33,810 nt of DNA from JAHFUI01 sp041485905 (GCA_041485905.1 JBGPKK010000036.1:1-33810); one strand, 5' to 3'. Positions 17,138 through 24,952 are shown, counted from the first letter of the stretch. Notes: a model not told the origin generated them from the sequence alone. Translations and numbers: made by a program.

Positions 17138-18424
17138 ATGAAATATCGCTACACGAAGTTCACCGGCGACGAGCTGGATGATCTCGACCTCGAAGATCTG
17201 GTCGCGAAGCTGTCCGATCTCCTGCTCTCGAGCGGATTCGGCAGCCCGCACGCGATGGACGATGCCGAGCGGACGATGCAGGCGCTGCACGACGCGATCC
17301 TCGATGCGCTGTTCAACGGCGGCGTGCTGCCCGAGGAAACGCTCGAGCGGTTGCTTGGCGATCCGGCGGACGCCGATCAGGCCGAGGCGCGCTCGAAGCT
17401 CGAGGAGCTGATCCAGCAGATCATCGACCGCATGACCGAAGAGGGGTACATCACCACGCCACCCGATCTCGAGCCGGAGCGGGAGCGCCGCCAGGGCCGC
17501 GGCGGAGACGGCCCGGACGCGCCGGAGATGGCCAAGTTCGAGGTCACCGATAAGGCGCTCGATTTCCTCGGCTACCGCGCGCTGCGCGATCTGCTGGGGT
17601 CGCTCGGCAAGAGCAGTTACGGCCGCCACGACACGCGCGAGCAGGCGACCGGGGTGGAGACGACGGGTGCGCCCAAACCCTACGAGTTCGGCGACACGAT
17701 GAATCTCGACGCCGCCAGCACGCTGCTGAACGCCGTCCAGCGCGAAGCACGCGAGGAACGCGACAGTCGACAGTCGACAGTCGGGCGGCGGATCCACGTG
17801 ACGTATGAAGATCTCATGGTCGTCCAGGGCGAATATCAGAGCTCGTGCGCCACCGTGCTGATGCTCGATTGCAGCCACAGCATGATCCTGTACGGCGAGG
17901 ATCGGTTCACGCCCGCCAAGCGAGTCGCGCTGGCGCTCGCGCAACTGATCAAAACGCAGTACCCCGGCGACGCGCTGAAAGTCGTGCTGTTCCACGACTC
18001 GGCCGAGGAGATTCCGCTGGCGGAGCTGGGACGCGTACGGGTCGGACCGTATTACACGAACACGCGCGAAGGGCTTCGCCTCGCCCGCCGCATTCTCGAT
18101 CGCCAGCGCAAGGACATGCGGCAGATCATCATGATCACCGACGGAAAACCGTCGGCGCTCACACAGCCCGACGGCCGCATCTACAAGAACGCCTTCGGCC
18201 TCGACCCGTTCATCGTCGCCGAGACGTGCGCGGAGGTGGCGGCGTGCCGCAAGAGCGGCATCATGATCAACACCTTCATGCTGGCGCGCGATTACGACCT
18301 GGTCAGCTTCGTGCGCCGCGTCGCCGAGATCTGCAAGGGCAAGGCGTACTTCACGACGCCGTACACGCTCGGTCAGTACGTGCTGATGGATTACATGGAC
18401 AAGAAGACGAAGACGATTCACTAG
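17138..18424 (+). CDS. VWA-domain protein
   Basis: A 428-residue cytoplasmic protein. The N-terminal half is helical and charged (DELDDLDLEDLVAKLSDLLL..., EELIQQIIDRMTEEG). The C-terminal half is a von Willebrand A domain with the metal-ion-dependent adhesion site D244-x-S246-x-S248 (LDCSHSM), the TPAKR threonine and ITDGKP aspartate. With the upstream MoxR/ChlI-like ATPase it would form a two-component remodelling machine, as known for MoxR-VWA pairs. Oddity: residues 208-216 (RDSRQSTVG) are encoded by three GACAGTC heptamers, an in-frame insertion just before the VWA domain. The start ATG 17138 has no strong Shine-Dalgarno but follows the inverted repeat directly. Confidence 0.88.
   Translation: MKYRYTKFTGDELDDLDLEDLVAKLSDLLLSSGFGSPHAMDDAERTMQALHDAILDALFNGGVLPEETLERLLGDPADADQAEARSKLEELIQQIIDRMTEEGYITTPPDLEPERERRQGRGGDGPDAPEMAKFEVTDKALDFLGYRALRDLLGSLGKSSYGRHDTREQATGVETTGAPKPYEFGDTMNLDAASTLLNAVQREAREERDSRQSTVGRRIHVTYEDLMVVQGEYQSSCATVLMLDCSHSMILYGEDRFTPAKRVALALAQLIKTQYPGDALKVVLFHDSAEEIPLAELGRVRVGPYYTNTREGLRLARRILDRQRKDMRQIIMITDGKPSALTQPDGRIYKNAFGLDPFIVAETCAEVAACRKSGIMINTFMLARDYDLVSFVRRVAEICKGKAYFTTPYTLGQYVLMDYMDKKTKTIH
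17762..17782. repeat. Three GACAGTC heptamers inside the VWA gene
   Basis: Perfect triple heptamer, 21 nt, which keeps the reading frame (7 codons). It lies in the linker before the VWA domain. Confidence 0.8.
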
Positions 18425-18427
18425 ATC

Positions 18428-19099
18428 ATGTCTGATCTACTGCCCCTCTTTCCGCTGCCCAACGTCGTCCTGTTCCCGAACGTCTTTCTGCCGCTGCACA
18501 TCTTCGAGCCGCGCTATCGCGACATGATCGCCGACGCCATTGCGAGCGATCGGATGATCGGGATGGTGTTGCTCAAACCGGGCTGGCAGCACGAGTACGA
18601 AGGACGGCCGCCGGTGTATCCGATCGGCTGCAGCTCCGTCATCACGCACGTCGAGCGGCTCGACGACGGCCGCTACAACATCGTGCTGCGGGGCGTCGAA
18701 CGGTTCCGCATCGTCGAAGAAGATCACGACCGCTCGTACCGCCGCGCCAGCATCGATCCGGTTCCCGAGCGCGCGCTCGGCGCCGACGATCGCGCCGTGC
18801 TGCAGCGTCAACGCTCGAAGCTCGAAGCGCTGCTCGCCCCGGTCATCGAGCGCCACTTCGAACCCTCAGGCGTCGCCGCGAGCAAGCCGTCGAGCGGCGG
18901 CGACCCGATGATCCCGTCGGGGATGGCCGATGAAGATCTGGTGAACGCGCTCGCGCAGTATCTGGATTTGGAGCCCGTCGAGAAGCAGGCGCTGCTCGAG
19001 CGGCGCTGCCTGCGGTCGCGCGCCGAATCGCTCGTCGAGCTGCTCGAGATGAAGGTGTTGATCGCGCGCACGCCAGGCAGCTCCCGGGTTGCGCACTAA
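18428..19099 (+). CDS. LON N-terminal (substrate-binding) domain protein
   Basis: A 223-residue protein made of the N-terminal domain of Lon protease without ATPase or peptidase parts. LPLFPLPNVVLFPNVFLPLHIFEPRYRDMI is the signature start. IGCSSVITHVERLDDGRYNIVLRGVERFRI follows, then a helical bundle (LVNALAQYLDLEPVEKQALLE...). Stand-alone members are thought to bind substrates or serve as adaptors; their true role is not established. It begins 3 nt after the VWA stop, so ATPase, VWA protein and LON protein form one translationally linked operon. It ends right before a bidirectional hairpin. Confidence 0.88.
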   Translation: MSDLLPLFPLPNVVLFPNVFLPLHIFEPRYRDMIADAIASDRMIGMVLLKPGWQHEYEGRPPVYPIGCSSVITHVERLDDGRYNIVLRGVERFRIVEEDHDRSYRRASIDPVPERALGADDRAVLQRQRSKLEALLAPVIERHFEPSGVAASKPSSGGDPMIPSGMADEDLVNALAQYLDLEPVEKQALLERRCLRSRAESLVELLEMKVLIARTPGSSRVAH

Positions 19100-19100
19100 G

Positions 19101-19176
19101 ACGCAGGGCTAAAGCCCCGCGCCACATTCCAGACGTGCGCTCCTGACCGCTGTGGCGCAGCCCTTCAGGGCTGCGT
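19101..19176. terminator. Bidirectional hairpin filling a convergent gap
   Basis: ACGCAGGGCTAAAGCCCC... (19101-19126) and TGTGGCGCAGCCCTTCAG... (19151-19176) are near-perfect 26-nt inverted arms around a 24-nt loop. Each arm also has its own small palindrome (AGGGCT/AGCCC type). The element takes up the whole gap between two converging genes. It resembles the dispersed GCAGGGCT palindromes of many GC-rich genomes. No T-run is present, so it may block transcription from both sides by structure alone. Confidence 0.7.
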
Positions 19177-20214
19177 TCAGATTCCCGGCAGCCGATCGGC
19201 GATCGTCGCCACGATCTTCTCGCCGTGGAACCGGCCGTTTTCGATGAAGATGTTGCTCGTGTCCCGACCGCAGATGGCGCCACCGGCGAGGAACAAACCC
19301 GGCACGTTGGTCTCGAAGGTCTCGGGGTCGTAGGTGGGCACTCGTTTCTCTCCCAAGACGATGCCGGCGCGTTCCATCAGGTCCCAGTCGGTGTGATAGC
19401 CGGTCAACAGAAACACGGCATCGGCGGGCAATTCTTCCTCCTCATCCGCGTGACCCGACCCACCCGACCTACCCGACCCACCTGACCTGATAATCACCGA
19501 CGTGGGCCGAATCTCGGTGAGACGCGTGTTGAAGCGCGCGGCAACCGATCCTTCTTTGATCCGGTTTTCGATGTCCGGCCTGACCCAGTACTTGATGGTC
19601 TTCTTCAACTCCGGGTGGCGGTGGACCAGCGTGACGTGCGCGCCCGCGCGAAACAGCTCCAGCGCCGATTCCGCCGCCGAGTTGCCACCGCCGACGATCA
19701 CGACCCGACGTCGATAGTACGGATGCGGATCGCCGTAATAGTGCCGCACGTGCGGGAGATCCTCGCCCGGCACGTTCAGCATGTTCGGCGCGTCGTAATA
19801 TCCGATCGCGAAAATCACGTATCGGGCGTGCCGGATGCGGCGCACGCCGCGAGCCGAGCGCGTCTCGACCGCAAACACGGCCGGCTCCCCCGCGCCCTCT
19901 TCGTCTTCTTTCGTCAACGACAGCACGGTCTCTTCGAACGCAATCTGCACGTCGTAGGTATCGACTACCTTGCGGTAATACCGGAGCGCCTCCGCTCGGG
20001 TTGGTTTGTCGTAGGGCGAGACGAACGGCAGCCCGCCGATCTCGAGCAGCTCGGGCGTGGTGAAGAACACCATCTGCGGCGGGAAGTTATAGATCGAGTT
20101 CACCAATGTCCCCTGCTCGAGCACCTGGTAGTCGAGGCCACACCGCTTGGCGGCAATGGCGGCCGACAACCCGGAGGGACCGGCGCCGACGATGATGAGG
20201 TCGCGGATGGACAT
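19177..20214 (-). CDS. ypdA: YpdA-like FAD/NAD(P)-dependent reductase
   Basis: A 345-residue single-chain flavoprotein. The N-terminal FAD site is IIVGAGPSGLSAAIAAKRCG. The second Rossmann site for NADPH is VVIVGGGNSAAESALELFRAG. YVIFAIGYYDAPN and VPGLFLAGGAICGRDTSNIFIENGRFHG near the end match the YpdA (putative bacillithiol disulfide reductase, TIGR04018) family. The CxxC of thioredoxin reductase is absent, as in YpdA. A bacillithiol link is family knowledge and not shown here. Oddity: residues of about 243-255 (SGGSGRSGGSG) are encoded by four 9-nt repeat units inserted between the two domains. ATG 20214 has TACCAT 8 nt upstream. A longer in-frame extension upstream overlaps the divergent halogenase and is rejected. 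Confidence 0.85.
   Translation of the reverse strand: MSIRDLIIVGAGPSGLSAAIAAKRCGLDYQVLEQGTLVNSIYNFPPQMVFFTTPELLEIGGLPFVSPYDKPTRAEALRYYRKVVDTYDVQIAFEETVLSLTKEDEEGAGEPAVFAVETRSARGVRRIRHARYVIFAIGYYDAPNMLNVPGEDLPHVRHYYGDPHPYYRRRVVIVGGGNSAAESALELFRAGAHVTLVHRHPELKKTIKYWVRPDIENRIKEGSVAARFNTRLTEIRPTSVIIRSGGSGRSGGSGHADEEEELPADAVFLLTGYHTDWDLMERAGIVLGEKRVPTYDPETFETNVPGLFLAGGAICGRDTSNIFIENGRFHGEKIVATIADRLPGI
19452..19487. repeat. Four 9-nt tandem units inside the YpdA-like gene
   Basis: GACCCGACC, CACCCGACC, TACCCGACC, CACCTGACC. 36 nt, so the frame is kept. It is the same nonamer family as the aceF-lpdA gap (6629-6664). Confidence 0.82.
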
Positions 20215-20222
20215 GTTCGTTA

Positions 20223-20228
20223 ATGGTA
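20223..20228 (-). promoter_or_regulatory. -10 box of the YpdA-like gene (leaderless geometry)
   Basis: TACCAT on the minus strand, 8 nt before ATG 20214; no clear -35. Confidence 0.4.
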
Positions 20229-20259
20229 CAACGGCTGCGATCGTCTGGGATTTTGCGTC

Positions 20260-20265
20260 TAGAAT
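20260..20265 (+). promoter_or_regulatory. -10 box upstream of the halogenase-like gene
   Basis: TAGAAT lies 18 nt before ATG 20284, predicting a leader of about 12 nt. The best -35 candidate (TGCGAT, 18-nt spacing) is weak. Confidence 0.4.
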
Positions 20266-20283
20266 AGCGTCCCGGTCGACGAA

Positions 20284-21921
20284 ATGACGGTCCAGGAAAA
20301 TCGCTACGATGTCGCCATCATCGGCGGAGGTCTCGCGGGCGGGAGCCTCGCCCGGCAGCTCAGTCTGGAAGCTTCGTCTCTGCGCGTGCTCGTCGTGGAG
20401 AAGCGCAAGCATCCGGTACGGGAGGCCGCCTTCAAGGTCGGCGAGTCGAGCGTGGAGATCGGCGCGCATTACTTCCAGATCCGGCTGGGGCTCGAGCCGC
20501 ACCTCCGCACCGAGCAGATCGAGAAGCTCGGACTGCGCTATTTTTTTCCGCAGGGCGACAACCGCGACATCACGCGACGTGTCGAGCTCGGCCCGGCGCG
20601 TTTTCCGCCGGTTCCCTCCTTCCAGCTCGACCGCGGCCGGCTCGAAAACTTTCTGCTCCGCACGGTTGCCGCGTCGGGAATCACGGTCCTTGACGGCTGC
20701 CGCGTGCTGACGATCGCGCTCGACGAGGCCGGACACCGGATCTCGCTGACGACTCCAGATGGACCGCGCGAGGTGACCGCACGCTGGCTGGTTGACGCCA
20801 GCGGCAGGGCCGGACTGCTGAAACGACAACTCGGACTGGCTCGCCCGAGCACCCATGCCGCCAACGCCTGCTGGTTCCGCGTGCGATCGCGGGTCAAGGT
20901 GGACGACTGGTCGGACGATCCCGCGTGGCGATCTCGCGTCCCATCGGGTCTGCGGTGGCAGAGCACCAACCACCTGATGGGCGCCGGCTACTGGGTGTGG
21001 CTGATCCCCCTCGGATCGGGCAGCACAAGCCTCGGCATCGTCGCCGACGGGACGATGCATCCGTTCAACCGACTGAACCGGTTCGAACGCGCGATGGAGT
21101 GGCTGCGGGAGTTCGAGCCGCAATTCGCCGACATGATGGACGCGCACGTCTCGGAGCTCGAGGACTTTCTCGCGCTGCAGCACTACGCGCACGGCTGCGC
21201 GCAGGTGTTCTCGTCCGATCGGTGGGCGCTGGTGGGCGAAGCCGGCGTCTTCACCGATCCCTTCTACTCGCCGGGGTCCGACTTCATCGCCATGGGCAAC
21301 GATTACGTGACCGATCTCATCCTGCGCGACGTCGGCGGCGAATCGATCGTGGAACGGGCCGAGGCCTTCAACGCGACGTACCTGCGGCTCTTCGACGCCT
21401 TCATCCGGCTCTATGACGGCCAGTACCGGATCATGGGAAACGCGCAGGTGATGACGGCCAAGGTGGCCTGGGACAACGCATCCTATTGGGCGATCACGGC
21501 GCTACTGTTCTTCCAGCGGCGGCTGCGGAGGCCCGAGTTCATGGCGTCAATCGATCCGCTGATGCACCGTTTTTTCGTGCTGCACGCCCGGATGCAGCAG
21601 TTCCTCAACGCGTGGGATCGCGCCGACGCGGGCAGCTACGCCGCGGAGGGCAATGAAACGCCCAACATCGTGAGCCTCGACTACCTGGCCCGGCTGCAAA
21701 GCAGCCTCGGCGATCCGCCGATCTCGGACGAAGCCCTTCGCGCGCGGCTCACCGAGAACTACGCGTTCCTCGAAGCTTTTGCGTGGACGTGGCAGTCGAT
21801 CGCGTCGGAGCGGCATCCCGCGCTGGCGCGGTTCGTGGGCAAGCCGGATGGCCGCGAAGGGGCCGTCCATCTCGATGTCGCGCCGCTGTGTCTGGCGACG
21901 GCCGATGTGCCGGTGAATTAG
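20284..21921 (+). CDS. Flavin-dependent halogenase-like protein
   Basis: A 545-residue flavoprotein. Seen: the FAD motif GGGLAGG (14-20), KVGES (51-55) at the place of the conserved G-E-S/A block, the halogenase signature W237-x-W239-x-I-P (WVWLIP), which keeps such enzymes from acting as monooxygenases, and FTDPFYSPG (323-331), which fits the FxxPxxSxG halogenase motif. Expected chemistry is FADH2- and O2-dependent halogenation of an aromatic or ACP-bound substrate. A separate flavin reductase would be needed and none is obvious, except possibly the divergent YpdA-like protein. The C-terminal 200 residues are longer than in tryptophan halogenases. It points toward the KS/ACP cluster. The last 114 nt are duplicated at 23542-23655 (99 of 114 identical). 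Confidence 0.8.
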   Translation: MTVQENRYDVAIIGGGLAGGSLARQLSLEASSLRVLVVEKRKHPVREAAFKVGESSVEIGAHYFQIRLGLEPHLRTEQIEKLGLRYFFPQGDNRDITRRVELGPARFPPVPSFQLDRGRLENFLLRTVAASGITVLDGCRVLTIALDEAGHRISLTTPDGPREVTARWLVDASGRAGLLKRQLGLARPSTHAANACWFRVRSRVKVDDWSDDPAWRSRVPSGLRWQSTNHLMGAGYWVWLIPLGSGSTSLGIVADGTMHPFNRLNRFERAMEWLREFEPQFADMMDAHVSELEDFLALQHYAHGCAQVFSSDRWALVGEAGVFTDPFYSPGSDFIAMGNDYVTDLILRDVGGESIVERAEAFNATYLRLFDAFIRLYDGQYRIMGNAQVMTAKVAWDNASYWAITALLFFQRRLRRPEFMASIDPLMHRFFVLHARMQQFLNAWDRADAGSYAAEGNETPNIVSLDYLARLQSSLGDPPISDEALRARLTENYAFLEAFAWTWQSIASERHPALARFVGKPDGREGAVHLDVAPLCLATADVPVN

Positions 21922-21925
21922 CTCA

Positions 21926-21948
21926 GGGATCGGGGATCAGGGATCGGG
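21926..21948. repeat. Three 7-nt units at the halogenase 3' end
   Basis: GGGATCG, GGGATCA, GGGATCG in direct order, between the halogenase stop and the ketosynthase remnant. No opposing arm. Confidence 0.7.
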
Positions 21949-22044
21949 TTAGCCCTCGAGCGCCCCGATGACGACGGCGGAATCGTTGCCGCCAAACCCC
22001 AACGACATCGACACGCCGCAGCGGAACCGCTGCTCGCGCGCCTG
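21949..22044 (-). pseudogene. 3' remnant of a KS-alpha gene
   Basis: Positions 21955-22044 match 23738-23827 (the end of the intact ketosynthase gene) at 85 of 90 nt without gaps. It encodes the C-terminus REQRFRCGVSMSLGFGGN... ending in ALEG and its own TAA. Similarity stops abruptly after CGCGCGCCTG at 22044. It is the left copy of a duplicated gene junction. Confidence 0.9.
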
Positions 22045-22106
22045 CAGAAGGTGCAGCCACTCTTGATCGTGCGATCTCTCGGCGACGAGAATTCCATCCG
22101 CGTGAG

Positions 22107-22136
22107 TTGTCCCGGCTGAGCACGTTGGCGTAGAAT
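22107..22136 (+). promoter_or_regulatory. Promoter of the truncated response-regulator gene
   Basis: TTGTCC (22107-22112), 18 nt, TAGAAT (22131-22136), followed by a Shine-Dalgarno AAAGGA (22149-22154) and ATG 22161. A conventional, leadered promoter. Confidence 0.55.
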
Positions 22137-22160
22137 CGCCTCCCCCCCAAAGGATGAGTC

Positions 22161-22367
22161 ATGGGCAGGCCATCGCCGCAACATCTGCGATCGGCTTCAC
22201 CACCTCGGAAGGCGGCCGCCCACGCCGTTCTCGTCGTCGACGATGATCCGCGCATGCTCGAGACCACCGGGTTGCTCCTTCGCCATTTGGATCTTCAGGT
22301 CCACGAAGCCGCGACCGGCGCGGGTGCCTTGGCGATCGCTCGAACGCAACGACACACACGTTTGTAG
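22161..22367 (+). pseudogene. Truncated response-regulator receiver domain
   Basis: A 68-residue ORF. VLVVDDDPRMLETTGLLLRHLDLQVHEAATGAGALAIA is the first third of a CheY-like receiver domain, with the acidic pocket Asp residues. It then ends in RTQRHTRL and a stop before the phosphoacceptor Asp and the conserved Lys. Promoter and ribosome-binding site are intact, so the gene was probably live before truncation. It cannot be phosphorylated in the normal way. Confidence 0.75.
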
Positions 22368-22443
22368 AGGCTGACATCGAGGGCCAGACGCTTTCGAACG
22401 GTGGGTGTGCACGTTCGTCTAGACGGCTCGTCGACTGGCTAAC

Positions 22444-22468
22444 GGCGGAGGGTCCGCGTTCCTCCGCC
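22444..22468. terminator. Hairpin after the receiver-domain fragment
   Basis: GGCGGAGG and CCTCCGCC form a perfect 8-bp stem with a 9-nt loop; no T-run. The rest of 22368-22552 shows no gene. Confidence 0.4.
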
Positions 22469-22552
22469 AGTGCTAGATTGTGCGCCCAGCCACGCTGAAC
22501 ATTGCTGTGCTGACACAGCCCGCTTCCTTGATTGTTGATCTGTAGTCGTTTC

Positions 22553-22581
22553 TTGACGGGGCTCCACGGTCCGATCAGAAT
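22553..22581 (+). promoter_or_regulatory. Promoter of the TIGR03435 gene
   Basis: TTGACG (22553-22558), 17 nt, CAGAAT (22576-22581): five of six matches in each box at ideal spacing. Transcript start near 22588. Confidence 0.65.
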
Positions 22582-22606
22582 GGCTCGCAGGTGAAAGAGG
22601 GGGCTC

Positions 22607-23479
22607 ATGCGCTCGATAGCTTCTTGCTTCTTGCTCCTCGCTCTTGGCGCTGTGGTCGGCTCAGCCCAAGGTGCCGCGCCGGCACAGCCCGCGCCGGCGT
22701 TCGAAGTCGCCTCGGTTAAGCCAAACCGGAGTGGAGCCACTCGGACGCTTTTCAGCCCGGGCCTAACCCCAAATTTCTGGGGAGAAGTCATTCCAAGTCC
22801 TGGCAGGGTTTCCATCACGAACGCGAGTTTGCGCGACATTATCGCGATGGCATACGGCCTCGAGCGCCGTGACGAGTACTTGCTGACCGGAGGGGCGCAG
22901 AGCATCCTGTCGGAACGCTTCAATATCGTTGCGAAGCCACCGGACGACTCGCCACCGGGTCAGAAGTTATTGATGCTGAGAACACTCCTCGCGGAGCGGT
23001 TCAATTTGGAGATCCACGCCGAAACGCGGCAGATTCCGATTTACGCGCTCACAGTGGCCCGGAAGGACAGGCTGGGCTCACAGCTTCGGCCATCCATTTA
23101 CAACTGCGTAGAGTTGCTCAAAGTACCGAGGGAGAATCGGCCCCAGCCAACCGATGCCAACGGTCGACTTGTCTGCCCCCCCAACCAATACGAATTCAAC
23201 ACGCCAGGGCGTGGCGCGCTGACGATCAGATACGCAAGCCCGATAGACTTCCTCGTGAAGCAGACCAAGGGATTCGTGGATCGACCGCTTGTAGACGCGA
23301 CCGGGCTGTCTGGAAGCTTCGAATGGGTGTTGTCATTTTCGGCCACCGATTCGTTCGATTCGCAAGCGCCATCGATCTACACCGCGTTTCAGGAACAGCT
23401 CGGACTCAGACTGGAAAGCCGGAGAGGCCCGTTTCAAGTCCTGGTGATTGATTCGGTACAGATGCCAACGCCAGACTGA
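22607..23479 (+). CDS. Exported TIGR03435-family protein
   Basis: A 290-residue protein with a Sec signal peptide (MRSIASCFLLLALGAVVGSAQG) and then APAFEVASVKPNRSG, the hallmark opening of the TIGR03435 'soil-associated' family. NASLRDIIAMAYGLERRDEYLLTGG, RFNIVAKPP, LLMLRTLLAERFNLEIHAETRQIPIYALTVA and ATGLSGSFEWVL...FQEQLGLRLESRRGPFQVLVIDSVQMP are all family landmarks. Function is unknown; the family is strongly expanded in Acidobacteria, where it appears as many paralogues. A purine-rich RBS (about 22596-22603) and a clear sigma70-like promoter precede it. It sits alone in the 1.5-kb insert between the duplicated gene ends, consistent with a mobile or recently arrived unit. Confidence 0.92.
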   Translation: MRSIASCFLLLALGAVVGSAQGAAPAQPAPAFEVASVKPNRSGATRTLFSPGLTPNFWGEVIPSPGRVSITNASLRDIIAMAYGLERRDEYLLTGGAQSILSERFNIVAKPPDDSPPGQKLLMLRTLLAERFNLEIHAETRQIPIYALTVARKDRLGSQLRPSIYNCVELLKVPRENRPQPTDANGRLVCPPNQYEFNTPGRGALTIRYASPIDFLVKQTKGFVDRPLVDATGLSGSFEWVLSFSATDSFDSQAPSIYTAFQEQLGLRLESRRGPFQVLVIDSVQMPTPD

Positions 23480-23541
23480 CCGCAGCCTTCGACGGCTCTT
23501 GCGGAACTGACCCTGATCCGATTCGGTGGACAGGTTAACTA

Positions 23542-23655
23542 GATTGCGTTGGAGCGGCGTCCCGGCCTGGAGCGGTTCGTCGGCAAGCCCGAAGGCAGCG
23601 ACGGGGCCGTCCCGCTCGATGTCGCGCCGTTGTGTCTGGCGACGGCTGATGTGCC
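23542..23655 (+). pseudogene. 3' remnant of the halogenase-like gene
   Basis: Matches 21798-21911 at 99 of 114 nt with no gap and keeps the frame (ERRPGLERFVGKPEG..., LDVAPLCLATADVP). No start codon or upstream part is present. It is the right copy of the duplicated junction. Confidence 0.9.
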
Positions 23656-23666
23656 CAATTTGGGAT

Positions 23667-23722
23667 GTAGGGCGGGGCTTATCAGCCCCGCCGGAAGCCG
23701 GGCCTGATAAGGCCCGGCCTAC
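23667..23722. repeat. Double-hairpin palindrome (dumbbell)
   Basis: GTAGG...CCTAC outer arms enclose two adjacent perfect 9-bp hairpins: GGCGGGGCT-TATC-AGCCCCGCC (23671-23692) and GCCGGGCCT-GATA-AGGCCCGGC (23697-23718). Both lie within 56 bp, just past the ketosynthase stop. This type of two-hairpin GC palindrome resembles REP/BIME elements moved by TnpA-REP transposases; no such transposase is in the window. It may also terminate the long minus-strand operon. Confidence 0.85.
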
Positions 23723-23731
23723 GTACAGTTT

Positions 23732-24952
23732 CTATCTCTCGAGCGCGCGGATGACCACGGCGGAATCGTTGCCGCCAAACCCCAACGACATCGACACGCC
23801 GCAGCGAAGCCGCTGCTCGCGCGCCTGGTTCGCGACGACATCGATGGCACAGTCGGCGTCTGGATCCGCGTAATTGATCGTCGGTGGAATCACGCCGCGC
23901 GCGATCGTCAGCGCAAGCGCCGCCGCCTCGACCGCGCCCGCCGCCCCGAGGCAGTGCCCGATCATCGACTTGATGGAGGTGACGGGAAGCCGCGCGACCC
24001 GCTCGCCGAACACCCGCCGGAACCCCCGCGCCTCGGCCGCGTCGTTCTGCGGCGTGGCGGTCCCATGCGCGTTGATGTGATCGACCTCGTCCGTATTGAC
24101 GCCGGCGTCGGCGAGCGCCAGCGTGACGATGGCGGCGACCGGACGACCTTCGGGCTCGGGCGCTGTCGGATGGAATGCCTCGCACCCGAGGGCATGGCCG
24201 GCCAGTTCGGCGTAGATCGTCGCGCCGCGTCGCCGGGCCGAGTCGAGATCCTCGAGCACGAGGATGCCCGCGCCTTCACCGATGTTCATCCCCGCGCGGC
24301 TGCGGTCGAACGGGCGGCACGGTTCGGGATCCATCAGTCGCAGCAGGTTGAAGCCGCTGAACGTCAACCTGGCAAGCGCGTCGGTGCCGCCCGCCAGCGC
24401 GGCGTCCGCCCGCCCCGAGCGAATCGCCTCCACGGCGCGGCCGATGGCGATGGTGCTCGAGGAGCACGCCGCTACCACGCACGCGCGCGGTCCTTCGAAG
24501 CCGAACCGCTCCGCAATGACGTCAACCGGGGTGTTGGCAAAATGATTCCAGGCGTCCGAGCGCCGGGTCCGCTGAATCCCCACCGTCATCCAGGTCCGGT
24601 AAAAGTCCTCGTTGCGCAGCAGGTCGGCGGTGCCGGCACCCAGAAACACGCCGACGCGTGAGGGATCGACGCCGCTATCCGGCAGACCGGCGTCGGCAAC
24701 TGCCTCCGCGGCCGCGCGCAGTCCGATGCGGTCGCTGCGCGAGCGCCTTCGACGCTCGAGCGGCGTCGAGTGCGCATCGACTGGTTCCATGTCGACCTCG
24801 GCGGCGACGCGGCTTCGATAGCCATCGGTGTCGAAGACGGTCGCCGGCCGAATGCCGCATTCCCCTGCCAGCATCCGCCGCCATGTCTCCTCACGTGTCG
24901 ATCCGAGGGCGGTGACAAGCCCCACACCGGTGATCGCGACCCGCTTGTTCAT
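23732..24952 (-). CDS. Beta-ketoacyl-ACP synthase, KS-alpha type (FabF-like)
   Basis: A 406-residue condensing enzyme of FabF/KS type. All catalytic residues are present: Cys163 in VVAACSSS, His296 in NAHGTATPQND, Lys328 and His333 in KSMIGHCLGAAGA. It should carry out decarboxylative condensation on ACP-bound chains. It is the last gene of the minus-strand operon and starts by 4-nt overlap (ATGA) with the PHP gene; an ATG at 24967 is rejected in favour of 24952 for that reason. Its likely partner is the catalytically dead KS encoded at 31760-32971. Its 3' 90 nt are duplicated at 21955-22044. Confidence 0.92.
   Translation of the reverse strand: MNKRVAITGVGLVTALGSTREETWRRMLAGECGIRPATVFDTDGYRSRVAAEVDMEPVDAHSTPLERRRRSRSDRIGLRAAAEAVADAGLPDSGVDPSRVGVFLGAGTADLLRNEDFYRTWMTVGIQRTRRSDAWNHFANTPVDVIAERFGFEGPRACVVAACSSSTIAIGRAVEAIRSGRADAALAGGTDALARLTFSGFNLLRLMDPEPCRPFDRSRAGMNIGEGAGILVLEDLDSARRRGATIYAELAGHALGCEAFHPTAPEPEGRPVAAIVTLALADAGVNTDEVDHINAHGTATPQNDAAEARGFRRVFGERVARLPVTSIKSMIGHCLGAAGAVEAAALALTIARGVIPPTINYADPDADCAIDVVANQAREQRLRCGVSMSLGFGGNDSAVVIRALER

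Noticed and set aside
20215..21192. N-terminal extension of the YpdA-like protein to 671 residues
   Set aside because: The extra part is antisense to the halogenase gene; the FAD motif begins right at ATG 20214.
22436..22475. Possible attC or cassette end near the 22444 hairpin
   Set aside because: Has CTAAC and a stem but no GTTRRRY partner.
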